Positions 31,288-42,186 of a DNA stretch of 64,000 nucleotides are shown here, one piece after another. This DNA comes from Rhabditoides inermis (lineage: Eukaryota; Nematoda; Chromadorea; Rhabditida; Rhabditidae): NCBI GenBank assembly GCA_963966185.1, contig CAWZYM010000418.1:280001-344000 (forward strand), given 5' to 3'. A program made the position numbers and the translations under genes. How positions within the stretch are numbered: position 1 is the first letter of the stretch; each line of letters opens with the position of its first letter. The notes beneath the pieces were generated by a model. It saw only the letters and a list, made by a program, of their open reading frames with translations. It did not search any database and was not told the origin of the DNA.

Positions 31288-34200
31288 TCATAGATTTACA
31301 ATATCCTTGTACACAATATTTCTCACCAGCATCTGAGGTTCACCATTTGCATCAGGAACAAGAGGCCATTTAGTATACACTTGGAGACCTTTAGAGCTGC
31401 GAATGCGGGAAAACGCCACATAAAGTTGACCATGAGAAAAAGGTTTGTCGCGGAGAATAATTCCAACTTTATCGAATGTCTGACCTTGAGATTTATTTAT
31501 CGTCATGGCATATGATAGGCGCACGGGAAATTGAATTCTTTCGTATGCTAAGTCACTTTTAATATCTTCATATTTTAAACGAATTTTAGGAATCATGACC
31601 GGTTGATCAGAGCCATTTGTAAGATTTTTGCAAAGCAATATAGTGTCACTGATAGCGGTAATTATGAGTCTGGTTCCGTTACAGAGCCCTTCAGCAACAT
31701 TCAAATTTCTCAGTAACATTACTATGCACCCAACTTTTAGTTTTAGTTTATGCGGAGGGAATCCAGAAGGTGTATCTTTCCAAATGTGTTCCATATTTGC
31801 TGCAAAACGAACACGACATCTTCCCGATGTTCCAGACAGATAATCGAGTGGAGCGTCCATTGAGACACACTCCACCGTATCACCTGAGCACTTACTCAAA
31901 ATGTATTCATTTATGTGAAGGGAATCTTGATTTTTCAAAACCAAAATAGCTCGTTTGGCTATTTCCACGCTATCAGCGAGTATTGTAGCATCATACATTT
32001 TATCAATTATGTCAGACTCACTCATAGCAATATTTTCAGAAGGTATTTTGAGACATCCATGTATTTTTTCGTGATTTCCATTACCCACAGATTCAAGGAA
32101 TTTTACGAAATCTTTCTCATCCGCATTTACACGCATGTTTTGTGTGAGTTTGTAGTGTTTGAACAGTGACCAAAACTTACTTTTATTGACGCATTCGTTA
32201 ATGGATGTGATAGGGTCACGATGCTTCACTACGGGTAGCAATTGTTTCCAGTCACCACCAAGAATCATTACGGTTCCACCGAACGGTTTTTTGTCCAGAT
32301 CAACAGGAGCCACAAGTCTAAGAGCACCGTCAGCACAGTCCAAAGCATACCTATGCGACATAGTGCATTCATCCCAAATTATTACTTCCGCTTCTGCAAG
32401 ATTTCGACCAGCGTTGGTGTGAGATTTGATATGGCTTTTACTATCTTCATTGAGGTCAAGGGGAAGGTAAAATGCAGCATGAACCGTTCTCCCGCCTTCC
32501 AACAACGTCGCAGCAATACCAGTTGATGCAACCACAACAACTTTTTTGCCAAGTTTTTGACATTCTTGAATTATTCTTTGATATACAAAAGTTTTTCCTG
32601 TGCCACCACTGCCTTGCAACGAAAAGCAGTAATTTGTACGTGCTTGCTTAGATTGACCAACAGTTTGCATCACATCGTTTACAAATGTTTGTTGTTCACG
32701 GTTTAGATTACCATTCGAACCATTTCCATGATGACTGACTGCACCGTCAGGATTAGATTGATCATTTGCGGGAGGAGGAATTCCATAATCTATCAGTTTA
32801 GAACCATGTTGTTCAAGAATCCATTGTACTCTTCTCTTTGCAGTTTCTATGTTTTGATCCACAGTTTTGGAAATATTTCGTGGAGCCATGTATTCTTTGT
32901 ATTTGTCCCATAGCGCAAGCGCATTAGGGGGTTGGCAATGCATCAATATTGATGCGAATAAACTCCTTAATTGTTTAGGCATATTTTTATCTTTAGCCTC
33001 ATCGAGGGTGCGATCCCAAATAGTATTGTCATTAATGAGACCTGCGCGTACAGCTGCTTCATGGTAAGAGTTGTATACCACTGAGTTGACGGTCAATCCG
33101 TCTTTCCATGAAAACACTGGTCGAGAAAGGAGAATCAATCGGAAAGCGAAAAGTTCAGTTTGGCGAGGGCTCACTTCTCCCAAACGAGTGACTTTACGTA
33201 TACGACGAACATGTGGTGTGAATACTCCATTTTTTTCATCGTAACGGAAATTAATCGCAACATCTTCAAATTTCATCTTTTTCACGTTATCATCCTTGGT
33301 CGTACTCATAAGATCAAAATAGGCCTTGAGCATAGTATGTTTATTAGGTGATTTTGGTTGTTTTCCAAACGCATAATAAAGGTTCTCTGCACCCTGGAGA
33401 TGTACGTGAAGAATTTTTACGACATGCGTGGAGTACACGAGTTTATATCCTCGGAGGCGCCATGCTGCCTCGACAGGCGACACATACCGTAAAGCAGTGT
33501 GGATTTGAGCCTCGTCAAAGTTTACGTTACCCTTTTCGTCCATGTATTTTTTCAGTTCTTCCATGTTTCCCGAATTCACAACTCCAATAAGTGTATCCAC
33601 CCCTTTTGTGATATATTTTGATATGTACTTGATAGTTTTGCTACTCGCCACATACTCAACATTGATGTGACATTGGAGTGCCAGAAGAAGAAATGGGTTG
33701 TATGGTACTACATCACGATTAGTGATGTGTACTTGTTTCTTATTATCAAAGTACTCTTGTCGGATATTTGCGGGACGAGGATAAAGCGGTCTGCCGCAAG
33801 GCAACAATCCATAATCGTCTCGATAAGGTTGAGGGAAGTTCTTTTTACAATATGCAGGGTTTTTCTGCCGGCATTGATAATGAGGTTTATTAGAACAAGG
33901 TTTATGAATCATAAGTTTAATAACGAGTTCCCGTAACTTAAGTTTGTCGGCATAATCGGGATCAGAATCTTTTGTTTTTTCATCAGGCAGTTCAGGAATT
34001 TCAGCTTTTATGTATTCACATATTTCTTTCTCTGTCAATTGTCTGGTCAAAGTGACAAGCAAATGACAATGAACCATTCCTCGTTTTTGAAATTCAATTC
34101 TATACCACATAGCGGCAACTTCGCCAAAGATTTTTTTAACTCGAATCAAGTCCACAACCTGTTTGAATTTTTCGTGACACACTCTCGCGACAATGTCTGG

Positions 34201-37200
34201 ATCGTTATCTGCATTTGCTCCGATAAGGTTTTCTTGAATTTCAGGCCAGTTTTCATTACCAGTAATTGTGATAAAGAACGTGGGTTTACCGCAATGCGCG
34301 ACTATAGCCATGCCGTTATGATACTGTTCTTGACACCAACGATAACTTCCCACGTATGTACGCGGTAAGTACACGAAAGAACCCAATTTTATCTTATAGA
34401 AATCAAGTCTGCGCTGAATAGCTTCCATGTATTCATTTCTATTGATTTTGCATAACTCAATTTGTGTTTTAGTTATGCCATGCAAACGAGCAGCTTCAAT
34501 CCGAGTGTAGTTGAATAAATTGAATAGAGGTGTTATCCTACCCATACCAAGTAACCAATGATTTGTTAAATTTTCGTCGGTGCGACGAGTGCAATATATG
34601 AAATGCTCTCGTTGAGATACGAACTGACGCTTTTTAGAACGAGATTTGTTTTCAGTTCCTTCCGTTTCCAGATTCATATCGTCATCATCACTCACATCTG
34701 GCTCTGCCTGATCACGAGATGTTTCAAGGGAAACTTTGTCTCTCATCGAAATGTAGGGAACACCGGTTTGATAGAATTGATTGCCGTCAGGAAATAGTAA
34801 TGGAAAGGTGAGAGGCGTAGCGTTTCTATCGAAGAACGGCATTTCAGAAAATTGTCCACGATGTTTATCATATACGATGGTGCCATGTTGAATTTCTTCG
34901 GCGGTTGGAGGTCTTTCCGTACTCGCATAAAGCAAAGCAACGTTATTTGTTGTTGGGAGATTGAGTGTTCCTTCATGTGCGTTTCCAATAAGATACTGAT
35001 CTCTTTCTTTGCGGTATTGCAAGAAACACATTTGTATATATGTCTGTTCATCTTGACCTGTTTGCAAACGCAATTGTTCTTTCCGACGCTCTGCTTGAAG
35101 CATCAAATCGTACATTTGCAAATATGCACGTGTATATGGGTTGTGTTCCTTCATGCACTGTATCAATCCAGTCAAAATATCGTGATCTAAGTCTTTATCC
35201 GCCACATCGAAATGTGTTTTTTCAGGAATATAGTAATGTTGCGCAAAAGCAGCACATTCTCTTCCCGATGGTACCAAATGACAAATTCCAGCTCTCATGT
35301 TGCCTTGAAGAACGGTTATGGGTTCACCTCGAGGTAAGTTTTGAACCGTGTTAAATGATAGAGAGGCCATAGACAGTAGTTGATTGTATCGGTGCAACAT
35401 TCTGTAGCACTGTGTCATGGGTTGACGTTGTTCAAGAGTAGGGTTGACCGCGTCGTATAATTTTACAAATTCAGGACGTGTTGTACGTTTAAAGGGTGAA
35501 TCTTCAATGTGAACTTCCCCATTTTTGCAACACGCACCGTGACTTTCAGTTGCGAAATTATTACTTTTACAAAATTCATGTTTGCAAGGAATCATGGGTC
35601 CGAGATGTTGATAGTCAGGAAAATCGTGATACTTACTTGCTGCGTTGAAAAAGTTGTAAGTTTTTCGTTGGTATTTTCCTGTTTTTCGGCTGACATCAGC
35701 TTGACGTCGATCGACAATTCTACGTCTTTTAATAATTTCATCATTTTGTGTGAGTTGTGTTGAAATTTTTGATGCATCCATTTGCAGCTGATTATGTTTT
35801 TTGTTTGCATTTTGATGAATTTGAGAAGGAAAACCAGTTTGTATAGATGCAGTTTGATAAGAATCTTTGGCAATGAGATTATACATTGCATTCATAGTGT
35901 TTTGATTGATAGAATTAGATTCAGATTTCTGAGTATCATCCGTGTTTAGAATGGGTGTAATTGTACCAGTGGTTTGCAATTGTTTTAATGCTTTATTGAC
36001 TGATGATTTTGTGTTAACTGATTGTTGATTTTGGTTTTGTGCCATAGCAATGATCTTAGCAATTTTATCCTCATCTACAGTTTCTTTTGTTTGCTGTTGA
36101 CGACGTTTTTTCGCCTTGTCAGAGCCAGACCTACACTGTCTTTTTTTGGTTGGTGTGTTGACGGTGACATTGTCATCGAATCGTGCAGTGATTCCAGACA
36201 TGACACCATCTTCAGAGTTCAACAAAGACATATTCGAGTTTGAAGGAGCCGTGTGAACCGGAGTTGAGTCTATCATTGATACGTTCGAATTGGATGTAGC
36301 CGCGCTCATAGGCTGTGGCATAGGTTCATTGTGGGAAGAGGTAGACTCGATCGAGGATGACAGAGCTGCTCGTTTACGATAAGCTATTAGGTTTTTCTTT
36401 TGAGGTGATATGGGCTTCTGATTTTTTACGCGTATCATTGGTATGGCCGGAGGAGGCATGGAAGTAGGAAGCACAGCTGGTGCTTGATTCGGAGAAACCA
36501 TCCTCGCAGACGCAGGATGAGTTATCGTATGCCTGGACATGGGCGATTGAAACGGCGGAACCTTGATAGGAGCCGTGATAGGAGGCACACTAGGAAGTGC
36601 AGGAAACTGCGGCATTCCAATATGTGCAAAAGGAACGAGAGGAGCGGGATTGGGGACAAATGTAGCAACACTGCTGTATGATGGCCCGTTATGCGTCATC
36701 ATTTGTGGCTGAGGCAGAAGAAAAGGCTGGTGAATGATGCGGCGCCTCGTGTCAAGCTCATTCTGCACATGAGCACGATATGCGGCCACCAAAGCAGGGG
36801 TGTGCATTGTGTTGCAGATACCGCGATTGTTTAATAGATTGTCGATGTTTCGAAGAACAAAGAATCCACAAGACTTATAGTCACGTTGCTGATCGCTGCG
36901 GAGACTATCGCTGACCTGTGCGGGTACGGATTGACCAGGAATGAGATAAGGAATGAGGAATGTGCGCAGATGGTGGAGGACAGGGTCTGTGTTAGAAATA
37001 CGAATGCCGCTGAACATGCTGTCCACGTAGAACAGCGTGTTGTTGCGAACATTGTAAATGAACATGTAAAAGTGCCCATCTACACTGAGAGCCGCATTGT
37101 AGCGGTGACCAGGAAAGGTGAGAATGGGAAAGATCAGAAAGTTAGGAAAGGGGCTTGTCTCATTGAATTTAGCAAGAAACATGTTCATGTCATTCAACTG

Positions 37201-37386
37201 GAAACGACTGAGAAAGGCAGTAGGATGACACAGATCAATTTGATCGTATTGCTGCCAATAGTCTACGCTCACAACCCACACGTCACGAGTTATTGCATTG
37301 GAAACAATTGACTGACAGATAATGTTGAAATCCTCATTATCCAAGGAAGTTCCGGTATCGGTGTAATTGACAATAGGTCGGAACAT
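31288..37386 (-). CDS. Helitron RepHel protein with N-terminal Ulp1-like protease (2032 aa)
   Basis: Paralogue of 2471-8455, also uninterrupted. Ulp1-like triad: H105 (GHFYMF), D122 (FYVDSM), Q166/167 and C173 (KSCGFFV). A Pro-rich linker, Lys/Arg cluster and the same Cys/His cluster (CKHEFC...HGACC) follow. Rep: HUH H1106-C-H1108 and tyrosines Y1254 and Y1258 (YISKY). Helicase: Walker A GSGGTGKT at 1592-1599, IIWDEC, GGDWKQLLPV, LTQNMR and the C-terminal INKSQGQTF/VAFSR. Rep and helicase align to Helitron 1 nearly gap-free with many identical stretches, while the linker (about 190-560) is diverged and has indels. Codons here are clearly more A/T-ending than in Helitron 1, so many silent sites differ while the protein is conserved, a sign of selection on function. 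The ATG is directly preceded by AACATGTAG, an acceptor-like sequence. The role is nicking, strand transfer and unwinding in rolling-circle transposition; the protease's target is unknown. Confidence 0.93.
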   Translation of the reverse strand: MFRPIVNYTDTGTSLDNEDFNIICQSIVSNAITRDVWVVSVDYWQQYDQIDLCHPTAFLSRFQLNDMNMFLAKFNETSPFPNFLIFPILTFPGHRYNAALSVDGHFYMFIYNVRNNTLFYVDSMFSGIRISNTDPVLHHLRTFLIPYLIPGQSVPAQVSDSLRSDQQRDYKSCGFFVLRNIDNLLNNRGICNTMHTPALVAAYRAHVQNELDTRRRIIHQPFLLPQPQMMTHNGPSYSSVATFVPNPAPLVPFAHIGMPQFPALPSVPPITAPIKVPPFQSPMSRHTITHPASARMVSPNQAPAVLPTSMPPPAIPMIRVKNQKPISPQKKNLIAYRKRAALSSSIESTSSHNEPMPQPMSAATSNSNVSMIDSTPVHTAPSNSNMSLLNSEDGVMSGITARFDDNVTVNTPTKKRQCRSGSDKAKKRRQQQTKETVDEDKIAKIIAMAQNQNQQSVNTKSSVNKALKQLQTTGTITPILNTDDTQKSESNSINQNTMNAMYNLIAKDSYQTASIQTGFPSQIHQNANKKHNQLQMDASKISTQLTQNDEIIKRRRIVDRRQADVSRKTGKYQRKTYNFFNAASKYHDFPDYQHLGPMIPCKHEFCKSNNFATESHGACCKNGEVHIEDSPFKRTTRPEFVKLYDAVNPTLEQRQPMTQCYRMLHRYNQLLSMASLSFNTVQNLPRGEPITVLQGNMRAGICHLVPSGRECAAFAQHYYIPEKTHFDVADKDLDHDILTGLIQCMKEHNPYTRAYLQMYDLMLQAERRKEQLRLQTGQDEQTYIQMCFLQYRKERDQYLIGNAHEGTLNLPTTNNVALLYASTERPPTAEEIQHGTIVYDKHRGQFSEMPFFDRNATPLTFPLLFPDGNQFYQTGVPYISMRDKVSLETSRDQAEPDVSDDDDMNLETEGTENKSRSKKRQFVSQREHFIYCTRRTDENLTNHWLLGMGRITPLFNLFNYTRIEAARLHGITKTQIELCKINRNEYMEAIQRRLDFYKIKLGSFVYLPRTYVGSYRWCQEQYHNGMAIVAHCGKPTFFITITGNENWPEIQENLIGANADNDPDIVARVCHEKFKQVVDLIRVKKIFGEVAAMWYRIEFQKRGMVHCHLLVTLTRQLTEKEICEYIKAEIPELPDEKTKDSDPDYADKLKLRELVIKLMIHKPCSNKPHYQCRQKNPAYCKKNFPQPYRDDYGLLPCGRPLYPRPANIRQEYFDNKKQVHITNRDVVPYNPFLLLALQCHINVEYVASSKTIKYISKYITKGVDTLIGVVNSGNMEELKKYMDEKGNVNFDEAQIHTALRYVSPVEAAWRLRGYKLVYSTHVVKILHVHLQGAENLYYAFGKQPKSPNKHTMLKAYFDLMSTTKDDNVKKMKFEDVAINFRYDEKNGVFTPHVRRIRKVTRLGEVSPRQTELFAFRLILLSRPVFSWKDGLTVNSVVYNSYHEAAVRAGLINDNTIWDRTLDEAKDKNMPKQLRSLFASILMHCQPPNALALWDKYKEYMAPRNISKTVDQNIETAKRRVQWILEQHGSKLIDYGIPPPANDQSNPDGAVSHHGNGSNGNLNREQQTFVNDVMQTVGQSKQARTNYCFSLQGSGGTGKTFVYQRIIQECQKLGKKVVVVASTGIAATLLEGGRTVHAAFYLPLDLNEDSKSHIKSHTNAGRNLAEAEVIIWDECTMSHRYALDCADGALRLVAPVDLDKKPFGGTVMILGGDWKQLLPVVKHRDPITSINECVNKSKFWSLFKHYKLTQNMRVNADEKDFVKFLESVGNGNHEKIHGCLKIPSENIAMSESDIIDKMYDATILADSVEIAKRAILVLKNQDSLHINEYILSKCSGDTVECVSMDAPLDYLSGTSGRCRVRFAANMEHIWKDTPSGFPPHKLKLKVGCIVMLLRNLNVAEGLCNGTRLIITAISDTILLCKNLTNGSDQPVMIPKIRLKYEDIKSDLAYERIQFPVRLSYAMTINKSQGQTFDKVGIILRDKPFSHGQLYVAFSRIRSSKGLQVYTKWPLVPDANGEPQMLVRNIVYKDIVNL

Positions 37387-37607
37387 CTACATGTTAACTT
37401 GAGGTACAATACTGAAAGAAAGCGCACCTCACAAGAAAGCTGATGACCAGAAGACGAGTCGACTGGTCGGAAGGTAGAACAGAGAAAGAATGATGATGCT
37501 GTCATTTTTCGAGTCGAGACGACATCTAATTTGTACACACTTAGAATAACCCGCCCACTTCCATGCACAACTCAACTGACGGAAAACGGTTCTTTACTAC
37601 CACGTCT

Positions 37608-37685
37608 CCACTTTATTCCACACATTCCGTAAAACATGAAATAGATACAACATGGATAATATGAAAAGATTTATTGATCAAGCAA
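37608..37685 (-). terminator. Third copy of the Helitron poly(A)-type block
   Basis: AATAAA on the minus strand at 37670-37675, in a block matching those after both RepHel genes. Here it lies about 345 nt beyond the stop of the CaaX gene and just upstream of the Helitron 2 ORF. Confidence 0.5.
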
Positions 37686-38030
37686 ACCACAACCACAAAA
37701 CAAGCAAACCAGAACCACAAAACAATCACCAGGATCATTATACATAAATGCACATTTTATAATGAAAACTCAATTGTATCATATATTAATTGCATTATAA
37801 TTGTCATAAGATGAATTCAATGGAACACATTTAATCTGGAAAAAGTTATATATCAAATAATCTATGACATTTAAGATGATCACCTTGAGGGATATGCGAA
37901 GGAGTGAAAGACAATGCCAAGTTATCGTATTTGGAATGTTTTCTGAATGAAAATGTTAGGGTTTATATTATAAAATAGTACCTTAATATACTCATTGTGA
38001 AGTTGATGTTGTGATATCATGCATTCTTGA
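37686..38030. other. Presumed 3' UTR of the CaaX gene
   Basis: AT-rich with no open frame. It contains a short direct repeat (AACCACAAAACAA) near 37685-37720 and a possible minus-strand AATATAAA near 37965-37972. Confidence 0.35.
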
Positions 38031-39018
38031 TCACATAATGGAACACCGGCATGATTCAGGCGGGCAAAGCGGGTACGATGTATAATCGTCTACCCACTTC
38101 TCGCCCTTTGTGGGAGTGCTTGTCTTTGCCCTTGTCTTGGTTCCAATTACGCCGATACGCTTGAGACGGGTCTTCACCATCTTCTGCTTCTTGGGAGTCT
38201 TCTGCGCAAGAACGTCCCTTATGTGGTGACTGCCATCGGCGCGCTCAGTCACTGTATCGTTCATGGTAGGAGCGGCAGGGATGTCATCAGAGGGTGCATC
38301 AGACGGGATGTTCATGTTATCCTGGTCCTCGATGAATGCGTACGCACGATCCTGACTGTGTCCACTATCACGGATCCAATCGTCTCCATCCTCGAAGTTA
38401 AAGTCGTTGTCGTGATCGGTCTCATCGCGGACATGATGAATATCATCTGTGGGATGGTGTATCTCGTGGCGATTGTGGTCGCTCTTAGTCATGAATCGCT
38501 CCCTCCATTGCTCTATGTTCACTTTCGGAATTTGGTAATTCTCCAGAGTAGAGTGATTTACACCACTCTTGGGGTTCCCGCGAGACGAACGTTTCTATAT
38601 TACATATGACGGTTAATTTGGGATACCGCATGAACTTACTCTTTTGGCATTGTAGCTGAGATAGGATCCGTACCGAGCAGACCGCATTCCCCTGTTCCTA
38701 AATTCAATTCAATATAAATGAAATGAATTTTTTTCATTACCTGAGGATGACTTGAGCCTTCTCAACATCACCCGATGCGCGAAAATCTACTCGAATGGTT
38801 GTGCTGTGAGGGTGGAGACGGTAGGCACACTTGATGTGCGACAAGCCCAACTTCAAGAAGAAGTCCGTCGGGTGTTCGGGAATGTCTTCGATAAATAAAT
38901 AGGTACGGAATTTTTCATTATACTCACTCAAAGGGACCTTGTAAACGAAAATCGTAGATTTATATACTTCTCTGCCCAGTGCATCGAGTTCTTTAGATAT
39001 ATGAGCTATATCGTCCAT
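38031..39018 (-). CDS. Three-exon gene, RRM-like N-terminus, C-terminal CaaX box (299 aa)
   Basis: Minus-strand exons 39018-38741, 38697-38640 and 38594-38031 sum to 900 nt, 300 codons with stop, with consistent phases. Introns are 43 nt (GTAATG...AATTTAG) and 45 nt (GTAAGT...ATATAG). The N-terminal part has a short helical segment (ISKELDALGREVYKS), then TYLFIEDIPE, a helix, IKCAYRLHPHSTTIRVDF and another helix. This beta-alpha-beta-beta-alpha order is like the RRM of LINE ORF1-type RNA-binding proteins (inference). A basic patch, a His/Asp-rich acidic middle and a second Lys/Arg region (KTPKKQKMVKTRLKR) follow. It ends ESCRCSIM, and CSIM is a canonical CaaX farnesylation motif, the same as in prelamin A. 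An acceptor-like TTTTTAG lies 12 nt before the ATG. It is transcribed in the same direction as Helitron 2 and shares its poly(A)-type block, so it may be cargo or an accessory gene. Identity unknown. Confidence 0.62.
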
Positions 39019-39330
39019 AGCTTTTATGATCTAAAAATCGGACATGAATATGACACACAGAACTCTTTAGCAATACTAACTCTAAAAGATGAATATACGT
39101 GTATGTCACGCCGACACGTAACGCACACTTTTGTGTGAAAATGAGGAACCGACCTCACCGGACGAGATGGATGGCAGAAAATGACAATGCTTCGATGCTC
39201 TTTCGCGACCAACCCACAACGTATTTTTCGATTTAGCATGTTCGATTCGTGAGAAATGAGTTCATTTAGACTCTCAATTTTTCACGTTTTTTTCAGTCTC
39301 ATGAGAGCAACTCATCTCTCCGATCTCTCT
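39019..39330. other. Upstream region of CaaX gene and right edge of the Helitron island
   Basis: A 71-codon open frame (39024-39239, -) is not supported as a gene. From about 39330 the sequence joins array repeat (AACTGCAGTACCGATCAG). Confidence 0.4.
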
Positions 39331-39458
39331 CAACTCGAACTGCAGTACCGATCAGAAAAACAGAGAGAAGGAATTGAAGCACCTATTTTGTAACGTATTG
39401 GCAAAAGTTATGTTTTCAATGTAATACAAACAATATTTCAAAGTCAATAAAACATTCT

Positions 39459-39727
39459 GCCCTGGAGCGGAATCGAACCAACGATCGTGAGATTGTCAGC
39501 CGAACGCGCTACCAGCTGAGCTAAGAGAGCGCTGAGATTGCGAGCGGTTAATTCCGTGACCTCTCAAACCTTGCAGAGTGGTGTTGTGAGTGTAATGCGC
39601 ATTTCGTCAATTCGTCTCTCCGCACCTGTCCACTATCCATTTCACCATGCTGGCATGGACGTTGTGGTGTAGTGGATAATGCGTCTGCCTCATGATCGTG
39701 CCTCTCGAGTTCGAATCCGGCGCAGTT
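39459..39727. repeat. Divergent tRNA-like pair
   Basis: Minus 39459-39537 and plus 39657-39727; first array element right of the Helitron island. Confidence 0.65.
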
Positions 39728-40167
39728 GTTCTCACATGTTTTGTCAACACATGCATTGTCATAGTTTTGCTATCACAATGAAACATGCGACATCCTCTAT
39801 ACCGATCGTATCCGATATTCAAACTACCGTACCCGGGTTTGTCATACCGGATATAGAGAAAACAGAGACGACTGCTATTCGAACGTGCTTCACTGTTCTA
39901 TTTTTTTTAAATTTATTGTGTGTTTGTTTTCTGACGGCGTGCAAAGTACCGTTTACCTAATTAGAAGTACGAGCATGTGAAATTGCCAGTGAGCCTGTCT
40001 TTGATTGGCTTTCTCTCGCTCACCGTACCCGAATTTTGAACTGCAGTACCGATCAGGAAAACAGAGAGAACTATTTAAAACACTTATTTTGTTGTGTTCG
40101 AAACGTATTGGCAAAACTTATGTTTTCAATGTAATCCAAACAATGTTTCAAAGTCAACAAAACAAAC

Positions 40168-40437
40168 TGCCCCGGAGCGAAATCGAACCAACGATCGTGA
40201 GATTGTCAGCCGAACGCGCTACCAGCTGAGCTATGGGTGCGCTGAGATTGCGAGCGGTTAATTCCGTAACGTCTCAAACCTTGCAGAGTGGGCTCATGAG
40301 TGCAATGCGCATTTCGTCAATTCGTCTCTCCGCACCTATCCACAATTCATTTGATCATGCTTGCAAGGACGTTGTGGTATAGCGGATAGCGCGTCTGCCT
40401 CATGATCGTGCCTCCCGAGTTCGAATCCGGCGCAGTG
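40168..40437. repeat. Divergent tRNA-like pair
   Basis: Minus 40168-40246 and plus 40367-40437; the plus box A is altered (TGGTATAGCGG). Confidence 0.65.
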
Positions 40438-40821
40438 ATTTTCACTTGTTTTGCCAACGCATACAATGTCATATTTTTGCTATCACAATGGAACATGCGA
40501 GACATCCTCTATACCGACCGTATCCGATATTCAAACTACCGTACCCGGTTTTGTCGTACCGAATATAGAAAAACAGAGACGACTGCCATTCGAACGTGCT
40601 TCACTGTTCTATTTTTTTCAAACTTTTTTTTTGTCTGCTTTCTGACCGCATGCAAAGTACCGTATGCCTAATTTGGACAAAGCTGCAGTGCGAAAATTAG
40701 GAGTACTGTACATACAGTACCTTACAGTAAGTGCAGTACCTTAACACTCGCGCACGCACAGCTAACAACTGGACGTGTGCACGTCACTAATCCATCGATA
40801 ATCGATCGATGTCCCCCCAAC

Positions 40822-40822
<1 letters not shown>

Positions 40823-40859
<37 letters not shown>

Positions 40860-41168
40860 CTCCTGCACTCCTCTCCTCCTCCTTCCTCCCCCTCCTACCC
40901 CACTCCCTCCAAATTTTCCGCCAAAACATTTGGTATTGCTTTTACGACGGCGTTCAAAGTACCGTATACCTAATACGGACCAAGCTGCAGTACGGAAATT
41001 AGGAATACTGTCCATACAGTATTCCTAAGTGAGCGCAGTACACTCGCGCGTGTAGCTAACAACTGGATGTGCGATAGATATTCAATCGATAATCGATCGA
41101 TGTTCACACACACACACAGAGAGAGAGAAAGAGAGAGAGAGAGAGAAGACTCTTACACTCCTCTTCTT

Positions 41169-41213
<45 letters not shown>

Positions 41214-41220
41214 TCTCTAT
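40823..41220. repeat. (GA)n / (CT)n microsatellites with a (CA)n start
   Basis: GA at about 40823-40857, CACACA at 41106-41119 then GA to about 41145, and CT at about 41174-41210. The perfect AGGAATACTGT/ACAGTATTCCT hairpin lies between them. Confidence 0.8.
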
Positions 41221-42019
41221 CATCCCTCCAACTTTTCCATTACTATTTTCCCACAAACCAACTCAAACAATCCACTTCAAACTTTACTTCACTTCAAACA
41301 ACAAACAACAAACAAACAAACAAACAAACAAACAAACACTTCAAACTTCAAACTATTTAACTGAACTCAAAACAACCAGGTACGAATACTTTATCCACAC
41401 AGAACACAATCAATCTGTTTTTAAATCTTGTTGATGTAGCAGTCTTGTTGGTCTTGAGATTGGTAGACACAGAGCGTGGTAGATTCGTCACGTGGTATAG
41501 TCCAGTCCATTGGAGACGGCGCACATAAATGATTGGATTATTGAGGTTTGAGAAAGAGAGATTAGGGAATCAGACAGAGTGAAAACGCACCTCATAACGC
41601 CGTCATATGGTCCAGCCGGGCACTGAAAACGGATACTGGAACACGTTATAGGCTGAAATGAGTAAAAGTGAACTACGGAATTTAGGATTACGGTACGTAC
41701 TAATCGATAATCGATCAATGGAAAGGGGCAAAAGTGAGTGAATATGCAACGATGCAGGGGAAGGAGAGAAAGAGGACGACCCTCGCCAAACGAGAGCCGT
41801 CTCCCAATCTCTCCCACCCCCGATATCGTTCAAATCTACAGTCGGTACGAAACTACTGTAATCTACAGTAACCCTGACCCACATCTCTTTCGTGCTGCTC
41901 CCCGGAGAGAATGGCGATGTCGGCGGCCACCAGACAGAGCAGTAGATGCGAGTGAGAGTCTGGAACGGTGACGTCAATATCAATCGACAACATGTTGATT
42001 ATTAATCGATAATCAACAG
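41221..42019. other. Non-coding array segment with TGACGTCA
   Basis: A/C-rich start with (CAAA)n, a good donor-like CAACCAG/GTACGA near 41380, and a palindromic TGACGTCA at 41969-41976. Homologous stretches are 45843-46577, 53426-54150 and 59046-59775. No gene seen. Confidence 0.55.
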
Positions 42020-42047
42020 AGAGGAAGAGAGAGCGAGAGAGAGAGAG

Positions 42048-42096
<49 letters not shown>
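42020..42096. repeat. (GA)n microsatellite
   Basis: Interrupted GA tract following a GTTGATTAT/ATAATCAAC hairpin (about 41993-42017). Confidence 0.8.
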
Positions 42097-42097
<1 letters not shown>

Positions 42098-42186
42098 TCA
42101 CCTCTCTGGTCTGCATTGCGACTCCTCCCCGGCGGCAGGTGCTAGTGGCCATCCAACGGCTGCGGCAGGTGCAGCAGGGGCAGCAG

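Larger units (their letters stand above)
30409..37600 (-). mobile_element. Helitron 2, autonomous; boundaries approximate
   Basis: Second rolling-circle transposon, in the same orientation as Helitron 1 and embedded in the array. Its low-coordinate flank aligns with Helitron 1 from about 30409 (homologous to 1969). The first 50 bp of that alignment also occurs inside every array unit, so the element/array junction cannot be fixed. The 5' limit was placed just before the second poly(A)-type block at 37608, but the CaaX gene may also belong to the element. Confidence 0.6.

Noticed and set aside
39024..39239. 71-codon minus-strand frame upstream of the CaaX gene
   Set aside because: No good donor to join it in frame and no recognisable domain; more likely 5' UTR or intergenic.
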